Notes under the pieces: model-generated
The model's input: only the letters and a program-made list of their open reading frames with translations
What the model was told of the DNA's origin: nothing
Database searches by the model: none
Shown: piece by piece, positions 8,354-16,189 of the stretch
Position numbering within the stretch: the stretch's first letter is position 1
Layout of the letters: every line of letters begins with the position of its first letter
NCBI GenBank assembly: GCA_947632425.1
Contig: CANRPG010000003.1
Location: 1-28,707, forward strand
DNA length: 28,707 nt
Reading direction: 5' to 3'
From: an uncultured Clostridia bacterium
GTDB taxonomy: Bacteria > Bacillota > Clostridia > Oscillospirales > Ruminococcaceae
Made by a program: the position numbers and the translations under genes

Positions 8354-8842
8354 TTATGCGCCGAACTGCGTTTGCTCGATAACTATCTTTGTGGCGTTGA
8401 GCTTTCTCAGTGTGCGTTTTGCAAGGCGTGTGCGCGGATTTTCAACTATCCATATGTTTGCCGCCTCCCACACCGCAAACGAGCCGACGATAGATATAAG
8501 CTCCACAAACACCGAGCCTATAATGCCGTCCAGCAGTATTGCAGCCGCCACAAACACCACGCCTATGCAGAAAAGCCACAGCTGCTTTATGCGGTTTATG
8601 CGCTTTTGGTTGGCGTTGTGCACCTTCTGCTCGCGGATAAGCTCTTGAAACGCACCGCAGACACGCTCCCTGTCAACAGCGCCGTCGCATTTTATTTTCA
8701 GGATTATTTCGTCGTCGGTGTCTTTCTTGCCATACTGCCCCGCAAGGTAGTCCGATACATCGCTGCTCAGGGTGCGGCAACTCTCGTCATACGGGCTGTA
8801 AAGCTCCTCCTCGTCATGAATTTTCAGATTTATCTCATACAT
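8354..8842 (-). CDS. Hypothetical two-helix membrane protein
   Basis: This 162-aa protein is not one I recognise. It has an acidic soluble N-terminal domain (about 1-85) containing LSSDVSDYLAGQYG and a basic stretch (NQKRINRIKQ). A hydrophobic hairpin (about 88-130) leads to the motif WEAANIWIVENPRTRLAKR and a basic C-terminus. The hairpin would leave both ends in the cytoplasm. The start at 8842 was chosen over an upstream in-frame ATG at 8896 for two reasons: AGGAGG lies 7 nt before it, and 8896 is upstream of the -10 element, inside the promoter. It is the first gene of a three-gene unit. Confidence 0.75.
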   Translation of the reverse strand: MYEINLKIHDEEELYSPYDESCRTLSSDVSDYLAGQYGKKDTDDEIILKIKCDGAVDRERVCGAFQELIREQKVHNANQKRINRIKQLWLFCIGVVFVAAAILLDGIIGSVFVELISIVGSFAVWEAANIWIVENPRTRLAKRTLRKLNATKIVIEQTQFGA

Positions 8843-8876
8843 ATTACTTCCTCCTGCTGACATTTTTGTTGCTTTA

Positions 8877-8906
8877 ATAGTATCACATTTCACCATACAA
8901 TGTCAA
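8877..8906 (-). promoter_or_regulatory. Promoter of three-gene membrane-protein operon
   Basis: On the minus strand, TTGACA (8901-8906) and TACTAT (8877-8882) are separated by 18 bp, giving a leader of roughly 30 nt before the ATG at 8842. Confidence 0.75.
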
Positions 8907-8945
8907 GAAATTTGCATAGTTGTTCCAAATTGTAATAATTTGTAA

Positions 8946-8990
8946 TAAAAAAACAGGGCAGCAAACATTGCGGAAAGCTGTCCTGTTTTA
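8946..8990 (-). terminator. Intrinsic terminator of the giant surface-protein gene
   Basis: GCTGTCCTGTTTT (8977-8989) pairs with AAAACAGGGCAGC (8950-8962) with one G-U pair and a 14-nt loop. Read on the minus strand, a run of seven T follows the stem. It lies 20 bp after the stop codon of the surface-protein gene. Confidence 0.85.
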
Positions 8991-9010
8991 GTGTTTCAAA
9001 TCAATATTCG

Positions 9011-12000
9011 TTATCTTGCCTCGCGGCGTTTGTCATTTTTGTGGAATATGGTGTAGAACAATGCTGCTGCAATTATCAGCGCCAAAGCGCCAAGCAATAT
9101 AAGCTGCGTGCCCGTTCCGCCTGCCGACGGCAAATTGTGTATTTTGCCGCTGATGAATGTGTATTTGTCGGGCGGTTCTTCAACATTTATCTGCTCTGTT
9201 ACTTTTTGTCCATCGCTCTCATTATATACATTATTACCGTTCTTATCCATTATCCGCAGGAACATATAATTTGCAGGCTCTGTACCCTCAGTTATGGTGT
9301 AAGTTGTATTCGGCAAGATGTTTGAGAATGTGATGCTATCACCGTGCTTTAGGCTGAAAGTGTATGTAACTTCTGTATCTTTATTAAGGACAAGCGTTTT
9401 TTCTTCACCATCAACTGTTACTTTTACTGTACGCTCTTTTTCTGTAATATCAGCAGGAAGTTTATCGGCATCAAGTTTAAATGTCGCAGTAAAGCTAAAC
9501 TCTGTTTCATCATCATTACTGCTGACTACTTCTTTTTCTACCGTAAGCGTGCCAAGGCTGATGTTTTCAAAAGGTATGGTGGCTGTCAACGGCGTTGTCG
9601 GCGACGGATCTGTATCAGCAGTGTTGAAAAGCTTTGTAACTTCTGTACCGTCACCATATTTATATGTTGCGCTTACATTCAGTTCACCGGTCGGAATGTC
9701 GCCCACCATAACACGAGCAACTTCCACTGTAAGCGTAACTGTATCATGTCGGCAAAGCATATTCTTTTCCGCCAAGTTTGTGGTATCTTCTGAAATGGTG
9801 AATGTATAGGTCGCCATATCTTCATCAGCAGGCAAACCATTTATTATTATGTTGCCAAGAACCTTTGTTATTACATCTGTTGCAGTAGCGCCTTCAGTAC
9901 CGCTTATTGTTGCGGTATAATTTCCTGTATCTTCATCTTTGGTGAGTGCGGTAGCGGTATCTGGCATTGTCAGAAAACCACCTTCAATTGCCGTTTTAGC
10001 AGCCGCATCTGGCATTATTGTGAAAGTAAAGCTATCGTCATCCTTCCAGTTCCTGCCGATGATTTTCTTTTCGATCTCAAGGGCAAACTCTTCCGAGGTG
10101 TCATTGTAAATGTTGGTGCGTTTGATAGGGTCTGCAACTGTGTAATCTTTAAATTCATCGAGCTTGTTGCCTTCCGCATCAGTAAATTCAAACACTAAAC
10201 TTAAAGTGCCGTCGTTATTATCTGTAGCGGTAACCGTTATTGTGATAGGCTCAGGCTGTGTAATACCTCCGGCAGTGAGCCTCTCAGCCAAAGTAAAAGT
10301 ATATGTAACCGGCTTGGTGAAAGTTATGGGAGCAAAACTATTGATATACTTATCGTCAGCGCCTTTGTTAGTAGAATCGATAGTTACTGTTGCCGCAGCA
10401 CTTGCGTCATTCAACGAACAACCGTCAGGATTAGTAGCATCAGGCGTAAGAGTAAACGTAAACACGTCATTTTTACGCCATGTTCTGCCGGTAAGTATTT
10501 TTTCAACCTGCGGAGTCCATACAGCCTGTGCGCTGTAGGTGTTTGTTATGGTCATGGTGTGGCCGTCAGTGCCAAACGCAGTGCCTGGGGCATCGTGATG
10601 TTCCCATTTCCAAAAGTACAGCTTTGCATCTGTCGGTGCAGTGGTTGTGCTTTCTCGTTCTTGCAGCATACCTTTGCTATCAACATAGTAAAATTTAACA
10701 CTACCTATAAGACCATCTTTATCTTTTTCATAATCGCTTTCAGATGCTGTAAGCCACGTTACTTGGTCCAAAACGCCTTGCCTTGTTTTACATTCTGATT
10801 TATCATCACCCTTAGATAACGTTATATCAATTTCTTCAATAATGCCGTCCTCTTCTTCTTTTCCTGCTTCACCACTACTAATTGTTCCCTGTTCAGTGTT
10901 GTTAAGCACTATAGTCAGTGTGTACACACTTTCGTCATAGGTTATGCCGTTAATAACATTATCCTCTGCACCCTCAGGCAGCTTCTCTTTAATAGTAAAT
11001 TTATAAGTAACAGGCAATGTTTCCGGGGTCAAGCCATTGTCTATAATTTCTTGATTAGTCGGTATTGTCTGCTCAGGGTTTGCAGGTGTCCAGACATTTC
11101 CGTCAGGATAAACATACTGCACGGGGAATTCAATATCCTTAAATTTGAACGACTTAAATTCAAGTTTTTCATCAGCTCTTGTAAATGTATACTCCCAACC
11201 CGTATCATCAGTAAGTTTTATAAGATTAGCAGGCTTGCCGGTATCAAATCCCGATATAACAAGATTGCCGTTTTTTACTGCATCTATGGTGACAGCACCT
11301 TCACACTTTATCTCAACAGTAAATTTATCAGCATTATCGCCTGTCAACCACTCATTGAGTTCTCTGCCGGTAAAAAGCTTAGTGATATTGTAACTTGTTG
11401 ATTGCTCCGCAGGCGCAGTTTTATAAGTGTTCGTAAACAGCGGGCTGCTGCCGGAGAACGTTTTGAAAGCTGAATCATCATCTTCCCTGTAAGTAATATT
11501 TGAAACTTCCGCCTCCAGATGAGTATTCCCTGTTGTCATAGGCGTGTCGTCTTCCTCATCATTCGGATCATCATATTTTCTCACAACAGAAACAGTCACT
11601 TTGTAAGTGTAGGTAGAGTGCTCCAGATTCAGCATATCATCACTCGTCGGATTTTCCTCGGTAATAGTAAAGGTATACTCGCCTGCCATGGGGAACTGTA
11701 CGCCTTGGAATTTTGGCGCAGATGTACTATCAGATTTTGAATCGGTAAGCAAATCTTTTGACATCTTAGTATCAGCGCTGGCGTATATTTTTCCATCAAC
11801 TGTATAATTATAGTAATCATCGTCATAGCTTATAGTGACATTGCCAGATGCAGCTGTACCATTAAAATTCGCAGCAAATGTACTAAGTTCAGCCAAAACA
11901 TCTGCGGAAACAGAGCCTAGTATGCCCTGTTCTTCTGCCGTAACTTGTATGTCATGTGTTCCATCAGTAAGGTCTGCAACTTCTTTTGGGGCATTGGTAA

Positions 12001-15000
12001 CAATGTTAAATGTAAATGAATCTTCTGTTACGCCTGTAGTTCCACCGCCTTGCCATGCCCTGCCAACAATGCGCTTTCTGATTTTCAGCGAAGTATCCGC
12101 AGGCGCATTACCAATGGCAAAAGAAGCATAGCCTTTACTATCAAAATTATAAACATACTCAGTGCCTTCTGCTATAGTTTTGTTCGATGGTATGACCTCA
12201 TAATACTCCTGCAAAATGCGGTAACCGTCAGGCGCGAACACCTCACGAACAGTATAAGTTTGAGTTGGATCAAGTCCCGTGAAAGTCAGATGACCGTTCG
12301 ATCTTGAAGTTGCCGAGCCGATATAGTGTTCTGATATCCAATCTACATTATTTTTAGAGATATTCTCCATTGTTGTTGCCATATCGCCCTTGTACAAACG
12401 GAAAGTAGCGCCCTGAAGTGCATTTTGCTTTGCAGCATCATCTTCGTCATGGAATTTGTATATCTCTATCGTGCCGTGCGCCTCGGAATTTGTGACCGTT
12501 ATCTCATTGCTGTCAGAAAGTATATTGCGGTCTATTACGGCTCTGTATTCATCTGCACCTTCTGTGCTTATCTTTTCCCAGCCGGTGATTTCACCCAGAT
12601 CAGCTTCATCAGATACGCCGTCGCCATTCTGGTCGGGCAGGTCGCTTACAGAACATTCACCGTCAGGCTTTGCAAGTCCTGCACCACTAAATACTGTGTC
12701 GAGCGATATTTTGGAAGCTGAACCAAGAAAACGGCTATACTTGCCCTTTGTTTTGTCGTAAGCAAATGTATACTTGTAAATATAATCATTGTCGATAAAA
12801 TACTCAGCCGAAACAAAATAATCAGCAACATCAGAACCATTTATTTCCGTTGGCAGAAACTGATTTTTGCTCGTCCACGAGCCGCCGGCAGACAACGTGC
12901 GGTACTCATAAACATTTGTACCGGAACTTTGATCAAGGTAGGATATTTCATAAATTACAGTATCAGGGTGCGTGCCGCTTGTATTCCAATCCTTCTTCAA
13001 AACAAGCGAACGGTCAAGCAAAGGATACCAATAACCAACGTCTACCGCGCAAACGCTGCTGTCAACATTTGGAGCATTTTCGGTATCACTTGTGTTTGCC
13101 TTATATGTAAGATGTGTCGGGTCAACGCCGCCGCCGCCGACTTTTATCTTCTGAATTTCTGTACCTTTATAATCAGTCTTAAAACTATGGCTCGCATAAT
13201 AGCCGTATATATTAGAGGTACTGATTAACCTAGCAATTTGACTTTCACTGGTAAGTGTATAACTGCTGTCAGGGCGCACTACTTCATATAGATACTCCGT
13301 GCCATTTGTCTTGTCATACGTCAGATTTGTAAAAACATAGCTTCCGTCGGTTCGGGTAACACCTATGTCTACAAATTCGTAAGTTACGCCGGGAGTAATT
13401 GCAGTTACCAAATCCATTTTTCCGCTGTCGGCATTATAATTATAATACTTTTTACCCGAAACAGTTGCAGTATCACTTGTTTTCTTGTACAGATTAAGTG
13501 TAACGCCGCTCATCAAGTGTTCGCCGTTTGCGCCGCTGTCATCATATACGCCGTTGCCTTGTATGCCGCCTGCACCAACATCATAAAACACACGTCCTGA
13601 CAGCTTGAATAATTCTTCATCTTTAGGCGGATCTACAATATACAACAGTTCGTCATTATTCTTTGCTGTTGCAGGTTTTGCAGGTATAAATGACCAATAG
13701 TTGGCTATAGCAAAGTCTGTGGTGGACATTCTACCGCTAGCAGGCTTATTATATGGACTTTCTGTTAATTCATATTCATTAGTAGTACCATCTGATTTAC
13801 CAACAGGATATATTGAACTATCCAAATATTCTATCATTTTCTTTTGCGCATCTGTAATAGGCTCAGCACCAGCAGTACCTAATACTTTACCATTAGTATC
13901 AAAATAATCAATAATATTTGTTGTGTGACTGTGGTCTCCTACCCTTATTGTGCTTTCACGTCCTTTAATGTAAGCAGACTGTCGGGCTGCATATTCACCG
14001 CCCTTGTACTGCCCGTTGTATATACCACTAGTATATGTGTCCGCATTAAAATTTCGATATTGCCAATAATCCCCTTTTTCGTGATTTGCAAAAAATTTAT
14101 CAATAGCCCACGTTGTAGCTTTGTCAGGATGACCCGTAACTTTACTTTCAGATATACCTGTTACCGCAACATTTTCGCCATAATATATGGCTGTTTCATC
14201 ATAATATATAACATTTTTTGTTAAGTCATAGATAGAACCCGGGGTATCCAACTGTTTTCCACTCTTATCATAAATGTGACTTAATCTTGTAAACGTGATA
14301 CCACCGGAAGCATACTCCATATCGAAAATAGGAAAATGTATTTCTCCGGCTTTTGCAGTAACAGTATATACAATATCATTGAGATTGTAAGTATCAGGAG
14401 GAACAGGTTTACCGTTTCCGTCACAGCCGTTCCAATAAAAATAGTTGGTAGAATTAGGTTTGACAACTCCCGATATTTCCACAGGAGCAAAATTTTGGTC
14501 TTTTAATCTACCGTGATCAAACTCCAGACGCAAAGTGGCTGTTGTAGCTTCTTTAACGTCAAAAGCGAAGTAACCGCCTACACCGGTATACGCGCCGGGA
14601 ACTTCCCTTACTCCACCTCCGTCAGTAATCTCCACGCGTCCTACAAAACGGATATTGGTAGCAGGGTCGGGCTGTATCGCCTTTTCATAAAGCTCGCCCT
14701 CCAGATCAACATCAGGATATTCCAAAAAGATATAAAAGCTCTTGTCTTTTTCCGTTTCCTTGTTGCCCGGATATACGAAGAATGAGCCCATTTTTTGAAA
14801 GCTGTTAGTGTTTGAAACATCTTTTACCGACTTATATACTATCTCGCCGGTTGCATTGTCAAAAATACCTCTGTTATTAGAAAAGAAGTTATATGTATAT
14901 GGAGCAGCATCATTGAACGTCATTCTGTATATATAACTATCAGTGGTAAGAATATAGTATGATTCAGTAACGTTTTTATTTGACGAAGAAACAGTGCTCA

Positions 15001-15949
15001 TTTGCAAGGACAGAAAATCCGCATAGGTACGACCTGTTTGTTTCTGGCAGTTCTCGTCAAATACTGTGATGTTCAGCGCAGCTATAAGACCGCCGGCATC
15101 ATTATATACTAAATTACCATTAGAGTCTCTTGCATTATCATGATCATCAATATAGTTGTTATCTGCTGTCGGCCATTGAGAACCTATTGCTCTCTCATCA
15201 GCCATATTAGGATTTGCAGCGCCCGTTCCGTCATAAGAATGAAATTCAAATGTGTACAGACCGGTTTCTTTAACTTTGTAAGTATAAGGAGTATATTTAG
15301 CACCGCCATATTCAGCATTAAATGTGCCGTCTTTATTCATTGTCATTTTAATTGCGGCAAATTCGGCTTTCGGGCTTGCAATGTAACCTGTCGTATCACC
15401 ATCAGAATTGCGTATATCTATAGGTATCTTATTACCTTTAAGGTCAGTCATAATAATATCAACAGAACCTTCATCAGGAAAATGAGTCGTACTACTATAG
15501 CCACCACTACCACTAACTACGGTTAATTTTTCGCTTAATTTATTATCAACGTCTATTCCGGAATTGTAAACACTTGAACCAAGACAAATAGTTTCTCCTT
15601 CAAAAGCATAAACGTGGAATATAGTTCTTTTATAAACGCCGCCGAACTGAGCAAATTTTGCATTTCGAGTATTTTCATCCTTACCGTCTACATATGTACA
15701 AGCATAATAAGAGCGCGCAGCCTTCCAATAATCATTATTTGTAGGGTTACCATCTCCGTCACTATCCCACATATGCTCCAGCGTTTCGTCTTTATACTCA
15801 TCAGGGTCAGGCATTGCCCCCCCATCTTCGGCTTGGGCTATGGTCTCATTCTGAAAAAGGCTGTCTATGCCGTTAAAAAGCGATATTATCATACAAAGGC
15901 TCATCAGCGCGGCTAAAATGCGCGTTTTATTTAACCTTCTCTTTTTCAT
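9011..15949 (-). CDS. Giant sortase-anchored surface protein (SdrD-B, SpaA and FctA-like modules)
   Basis: This is a 2312-aa cell-wall protein, likely an adhesin or pilin-like stalk. A signal peptide ends near AQA/E (40/41). Residues 41-780 are mostly beta-type sequence I cannot assign. About 785-905 resembles an SdrD B domain (SGRVFYDVG, then DGSYVFTNL). About 1155-1275 is a SpaA/Cna-B fold (GATFRLYKG, TYTVREVFAPDGY). About 1285-2125 carries four FctA/Spy0128-like modules, each opening with K-x(2-3)-GR and containing TFTI/TFTL-E strands. Such domains often carry internal Lys-Asn isopeptide bonds. A last beta domain (2128-2265) precedes the sorting signal LPSAG (2273-2277), a hydrophobic helix (2283-2302) and a KNDKRREAR tail. 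The signal is LPxAG rather than LPxTG. Two EF-hand-like loops lie at 62-73 and 1106-1117. GAGGTGATG precedes the ATG. No sortase gene is in the window. Confidence 0.88.
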   Translation of the reverse strand: MKKRRLNKTRILAALMSLCMIISLFNGIDSLFQNETIAQAEDGGAMPDPDEYKDETLEHMWDSDGDGNPTNNDYWKAARSYYACTYVDGKDENTRNAKFAQFGGVYKRTIFHVYAFEGETICLGSSVYNSGIDVDNKLSEKLTVVSGSGGYSSTTHFPDEGSVDIIMTDLKGNKIPIDIRNSDGDTTGYIASPKAEFAAIKMTMNKDGTFNAEYGGAKYTPYTYKVKETGLYTFEFHSYDGTGAANPNMADERAIGSQWPTADNNYIDDHDNARDSNGNLVYNDAGGLIAALNITVFDENCQKQTGRTYADFLSLQMSTVSSSNKNVTESYYILTTDSYIYRMTFNDAAPYTYNFFSNNRGIFDNATGEIVYKSVKDVSNTNSFQKMGSFFVYPGNKETEKDKSFYIFLEYPDVDLEGELYEKAIQPDPATNIRFVGRVEITDGGGVREVPGAYTGVGGYFAFDVKEATTATLRLEFDHGRLKDQNFAPVEISGVVKPNSTNYFYWNGCDGNGKPVPPDTYNLNDIVYTVTAKAGEIHFPIFDMEYASGGITFTRLSHIYDKSGKQLDTPGSIYDLTKNVIYYDETAIYYGENVAVTGISESKVTGHPDKATTWAIDKFFANHEKGDYWQYRNFNADTYTSGIYNGQYKGGEYAARQSAYIKGRESTIRVGDHSHTTNIIDYFDTNGKVLGTAGAEPITDAQKKMIEYLDSSIYPVGKSDGTTNEYELTESPYNKPASGRMSTTDFAIANYWSFIPAKPATAKNNDELLYIVDPPKDEELFKLSGRVFYDVGAGGIQGNGVYDDSGANGEHLMSGVTLNLYKKTSDTATVSGKKYYNYNADSGKMDLVTAITPGVTYEFVDIGVTRTDGSYVFTNLTYDKTNGTEYLYEVVRPDSSYTLTSESQIARLISTSNIYGYYASHSFKTDYKGTEIQKIKVGGGGVDPTHLTYKANTSDTENAPNVDSSVCAVDVGYWYPLLDRSLVLKKDWNTSGTHPDTVIYEISYLDQSSGTNVYEYRTLSAGGSWTSKNQFLPTEINGSDVADYFVSAEYFIDNDYIYKYTFAYDKTKGKYSRFLGSASKISLDTVFSGAGLAKPDGECSVSDLPDQNGDGVSDEADLGEITGWEKISTEGADEYRAVIDRNILSDSNEITVTNSEAHGTIEIYKFHDEDDAAKQNALQGATFRLYKGDMATTMENISKNNVDWISEHYIGSATSRSNGHLTFTGLDPTQTYTVREVFAPDGYRILQEYYEVIPSNKTIAEGTEYVYNFDSKGYASFAIGNAPADTSLKIRKRIVGRAWQGGGTTGVTEDSFTFNIVTNAPKEVADLTDGTHDIQVTAEEQGILGSVSADVLAELSTFAANFNGTAASGNVTISYDDDYYNYTVDGKIYASADTKMSKDLLTDSKSDSTSAPKFQGVQFPMAGEYTFTITEENPTSDDMLNLEHSTYTYKVTVSVVRKYDDPNDEEDDTPMTTGNTHLEAEVSNITYREDDDSAFKTFSGSSPLFTNTYKTAPAEQSTSYNITKLFTGRELNEWLTGDNADKFTVEIKCEGAVTIDAVKNGNLVISGFDTGKPANLIKLTDDTGWEYTFTRADEKLEFKSFKFKDIEFPVQYVYPDGNVWTPANPEQTIPTNQEIIDNGLTPETLPVTYKFTIKEKLPEGAEDNVINGITYDESVYTLTIVLNNTEQGTISSGEAGKEEEDGIIEEIDITLSKGDDKSECKTRQGVLDQVTWLTASESDYEKDKDGLIGSVKFYYVDSKGMLQERESTTTAPTDAKLYFWKWEHHDAPGTAFGTDGHTMTITNTYSAQAVWTPQVEKILTGRTWRKNDVFTFTLTPDATNPDGCSLNDASAAATVTIDSTNKGADDKYINSFAPITFTKPVTYTFTLAERLTAGGITQPEPITITVTATDNNDGTLSLVFEFTDAEGNKLDEFKDYTVADPIKRTNIYNDTSEEFALEIEKKIIGRNWKDDDSFTFTIMPDAAAKTAIEGGFLTMPDTATALTKDEDTGNYTATISGTEGATATDVITKVLGNIIINGLPADEDMATYTFTISEDTTNLAEKNMLCRHDTVTLTVEVARVMVGDIPTGELNVSATYKYGDGTEVTKLFNTADTDPSPTTPLTATIPFENISLGTLTVEKEVVSSNDDETEFSFTATFKLDADKLPADITEKERTVKVTVDGEEKTLVLNKDTEVTYTFSLKHGDSITFSNILPNTTYTITEGTEPANYMFLRIMDKNGNNVYNESDGQKVTEQINVEEPPDKYTFISGKIHNLPSAGGTGTQLILLGALALIIAAALFYTIFHKNDKRREAR
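9574..12097 (-). repeat. Four tandem FctA/Spy0128-like pilin modules within the surface protein
   Basis: The encoded protein repeats one beta-sandwich pattern. Modules open at KRIVGRAW (about residue 1292), KLFTGREL (about 1520), KILTGRTW (about 1815) and KKIIGRNW (about 1955). Each continues with a D/E-x-F-T-F strand and an F-x-x-P/TYTFT-E segment. They have diverged well beyond DNA-level identity, so this is an old protein-level duplication. Boundaries are approximate. Confidence 0.6.
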
Positions 15950-16032
15950 AATACATCACCTCATATATACTATGCTGTCGGTTTTGGCTGCTTTACCGAC
16001 CGCTGAAAATTCATTTTTATATATACACAGAT

Positions 16033-16061
16033 ATTATATCACAAACAATTGAATTTTGCAA
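16033..16061 (-). promoter_or_regulatory. Promoter of the giant surface-protein gene
   Basis: On the minus strand, TTGCAA (16056-16061), a 17-bp spacer and TATAAT (16033-16038) lie about 85 bp upstream of the start codon. The leader of about 75 nt contains GTCGGT/ACCGAC (15977-15982 and 15995-16000), a 6-bp stem with a 12-nt loop. No known riboswitch fold was recognised in it. Confidence 0.75.
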
Positions 16062-16107
16062 CCCCTTTGAGCAATTTTTATTATTATAAATTTTTTTGTC
16101 GTAATGA

Positions 16108-16136
16108 TTGAAAAATGAAAGTAAATAGGTTATAAT
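16108..16136 (+). promoter_or_regulatory. Promoter of the hybrid sensor kinase gene
   Basis: TTGAAA (16108-16113), a 17-bp spacer and TATAAT (16131-16136) lie about 50 bp before the ATG at 16190. The promoter is divergent from that of the surface-protein gene; the two -35 boxes are 46 bp apart. Confidence 0.75.
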
Positions 16137-16189
16137 AGTATTATAGCAAATTGTGCCTTGCGGCAAATATATATAATGGAGAGCTGAAC

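Noticed and set aside
12599..12634. Dockerin domain in the surface protein
   Set aside because: Only one calcium-loop motif is present here and the other is over 1000 residues away; dockerins need two closely spaced loops with helices.
15950..16032. Possible c-di-GMP riboswitch in the adhesin leader
   Set aside because: Considered because c-di-GMP enzymes are present, but the leader is only about 75 nt with one short 6-bp stem and no recognisable GEMM core.
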